Below, in pieces: positions 38,830 to 39,514 of a stretch of 39,514 nucleotides of DNA. Both the position numbers and the translations under genes were made by a program. Numbering within the stretch: the stretch's first letter is position 1; each line of letters opens with the position of its first letter. The stretch comes from Acanthaster planci. Taxonomy: Eukaryota; Echinodermata; Asteroidea; Valvatida; Acanthasteridae. The notes beneath the pieces are model-generated. The model saw only the letters and a list, made by a program, of their open reading frames with translations, did not search any database and was not told the origin of the DNA. The stretch is taken from assembly GCF_001949145.1 (NCBI RefSeq), contig NW_019091489.1, positions 170,759 through 210,272 of the forward strand, given 5' to 3'.

Positions 38830-39514
38830 GTCCAAAATCGAAAAATGGAAACGCTCCACTTAGTAGAGCCAGCTAGCTGCACATATAAAATCCATCTGTG
38901 CCTTAGAGCATGCTAATATAGTTAGAAACGGTTGTGCAGTGTCTGGCCGGCCCGCCCCTAGCCCAGGTCTAACTACCACGGTATGCATTTCCAGAATGCA
39001 GATCCAGGTACATGTAATGTAGTAACGTGATACTCAAGCACAGTATCCGCATATCCGTTCGGCACGTAGTACACGTAGGCCTTGCTATACGGGTGCACAT
39101 GTATGCTTGCAGCGAGCTGATCACGCCATCAGCTAGGCGTGTAAATCAGAAAACCTAGGCCTAATTTCCCAACTGTGCTCTGAATTCATTTCTTACCTTC
39201 AGTACTTTACTAGAAAATCAAACAGGATTACCTATATCGTAAATATCCATGGGAGAAAATCAAGTAACCTACCCTGATGATGCACCGTTCGCCTGGCTTT
39301 TTAAGTGAGCTGAATGAATCTCACCAATGGTATACCATGTACTGGTACATGAAGAGCGTGGCATCAGCATGCAGCATGGGCCGGGCATGCGGCAGCGCGT
39401 GAACGTAATTTATAAGTAGGGGTCAACGGCTTGTATGCTATCGGGCCGCGAATTTTTTTCATAGTGAAACATGAATTATTCATGAGGTCTATGAGACAGC
39501 ACGCCGTGCACTAT
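38830..39514. other. Unassigned right edge
   Basis: No supported gene. A few TACATGTA and CCATGTACTGGTACATG palindromes are present. Confidence 0.35.

Overview
The window is metazoan nuclear DNA, most likely from a marine invertebrate. It is A+T-rich, intron-dominated, full of transposon debris, and dotted with the palindrome TACATGTA. The anchor host gene is glyceraldehyde-3-phosphate dehydrogenase (GAPDH) on the minus strand. Four coding exons are visible: 35645-35670, 33807-33906, 30823-30929 and 7935-8141. Their splice sites and phases agree. The exon carrying the catalytic cysteine is not seen and should lie beyond the left edge. Intron 3 (8142-30822) is about 22.7 kb and holds most of the mobile DNA.

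The central object is an 11.7-kb Maverick/Polinton-like (virus-like) element at 8773-20514 inside GAPDH intron 3. It has about 353-bp terminal inverted repeats. The left block reads rightward: a protein-primed family B DNA polymerase, a capsid-like C-terminal fragment, an A32-like packaging ATPase remnant, a Cys-rich Zn protein and several small membrane or coiled-coil proteins. The right block reads leftward: a Zn-ribbon protein with a possible TFIIB-like tail, two overlapping unknown genes, a glycine-rich membrane protein and three small genes, one of them broken. The blocks converge on a perfect-stem hairpin at 16354-16385 flanked by an A run and a T run. Its loop reads TAATATTAC. A second hairpin with a T run follows an upstream gene at 13807-13849. 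Several start codons sit directly behind a TATATAATAAAA-like box. Together these suggest a virus-style transcription layout. The copy is dead: there are in-frame stops, frameshifts, a deletion fusing the polymerase to the capsid fragment, and a second deletion in the ATPase. No integrase or protease gene was recognised.

The element appears to have landed in a copy of a TTAA-ended MITE family. Pieces of that family lie on both sides of it, an almost intact copy lies at 27444-28038, and end fragments lie at 1-34 and 4411-4431. Other debris in and around GAPDH includes a Ty3/Gypsy RT-RNase H remnant (about 21600-22715), a Cys-rich repeated-gene pseudogene (about 23970-25310), a divergent ~100-bp tandem array (28784-29553), a GGATCAGATCC-type minisatellite (about 32917-33045), a second small MITE (34058-34640), a LINE reverse-transcriptase tail (36650-37140), a tRNA-derived SINE (about 37160-37316) and a 0.93-kb foldback element (37903-38829).

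Family names come from motif recognition alone; no database search was possible. GAPDH and the inverted-repeat structures are secure. The exact identities of the small viral genes are not.
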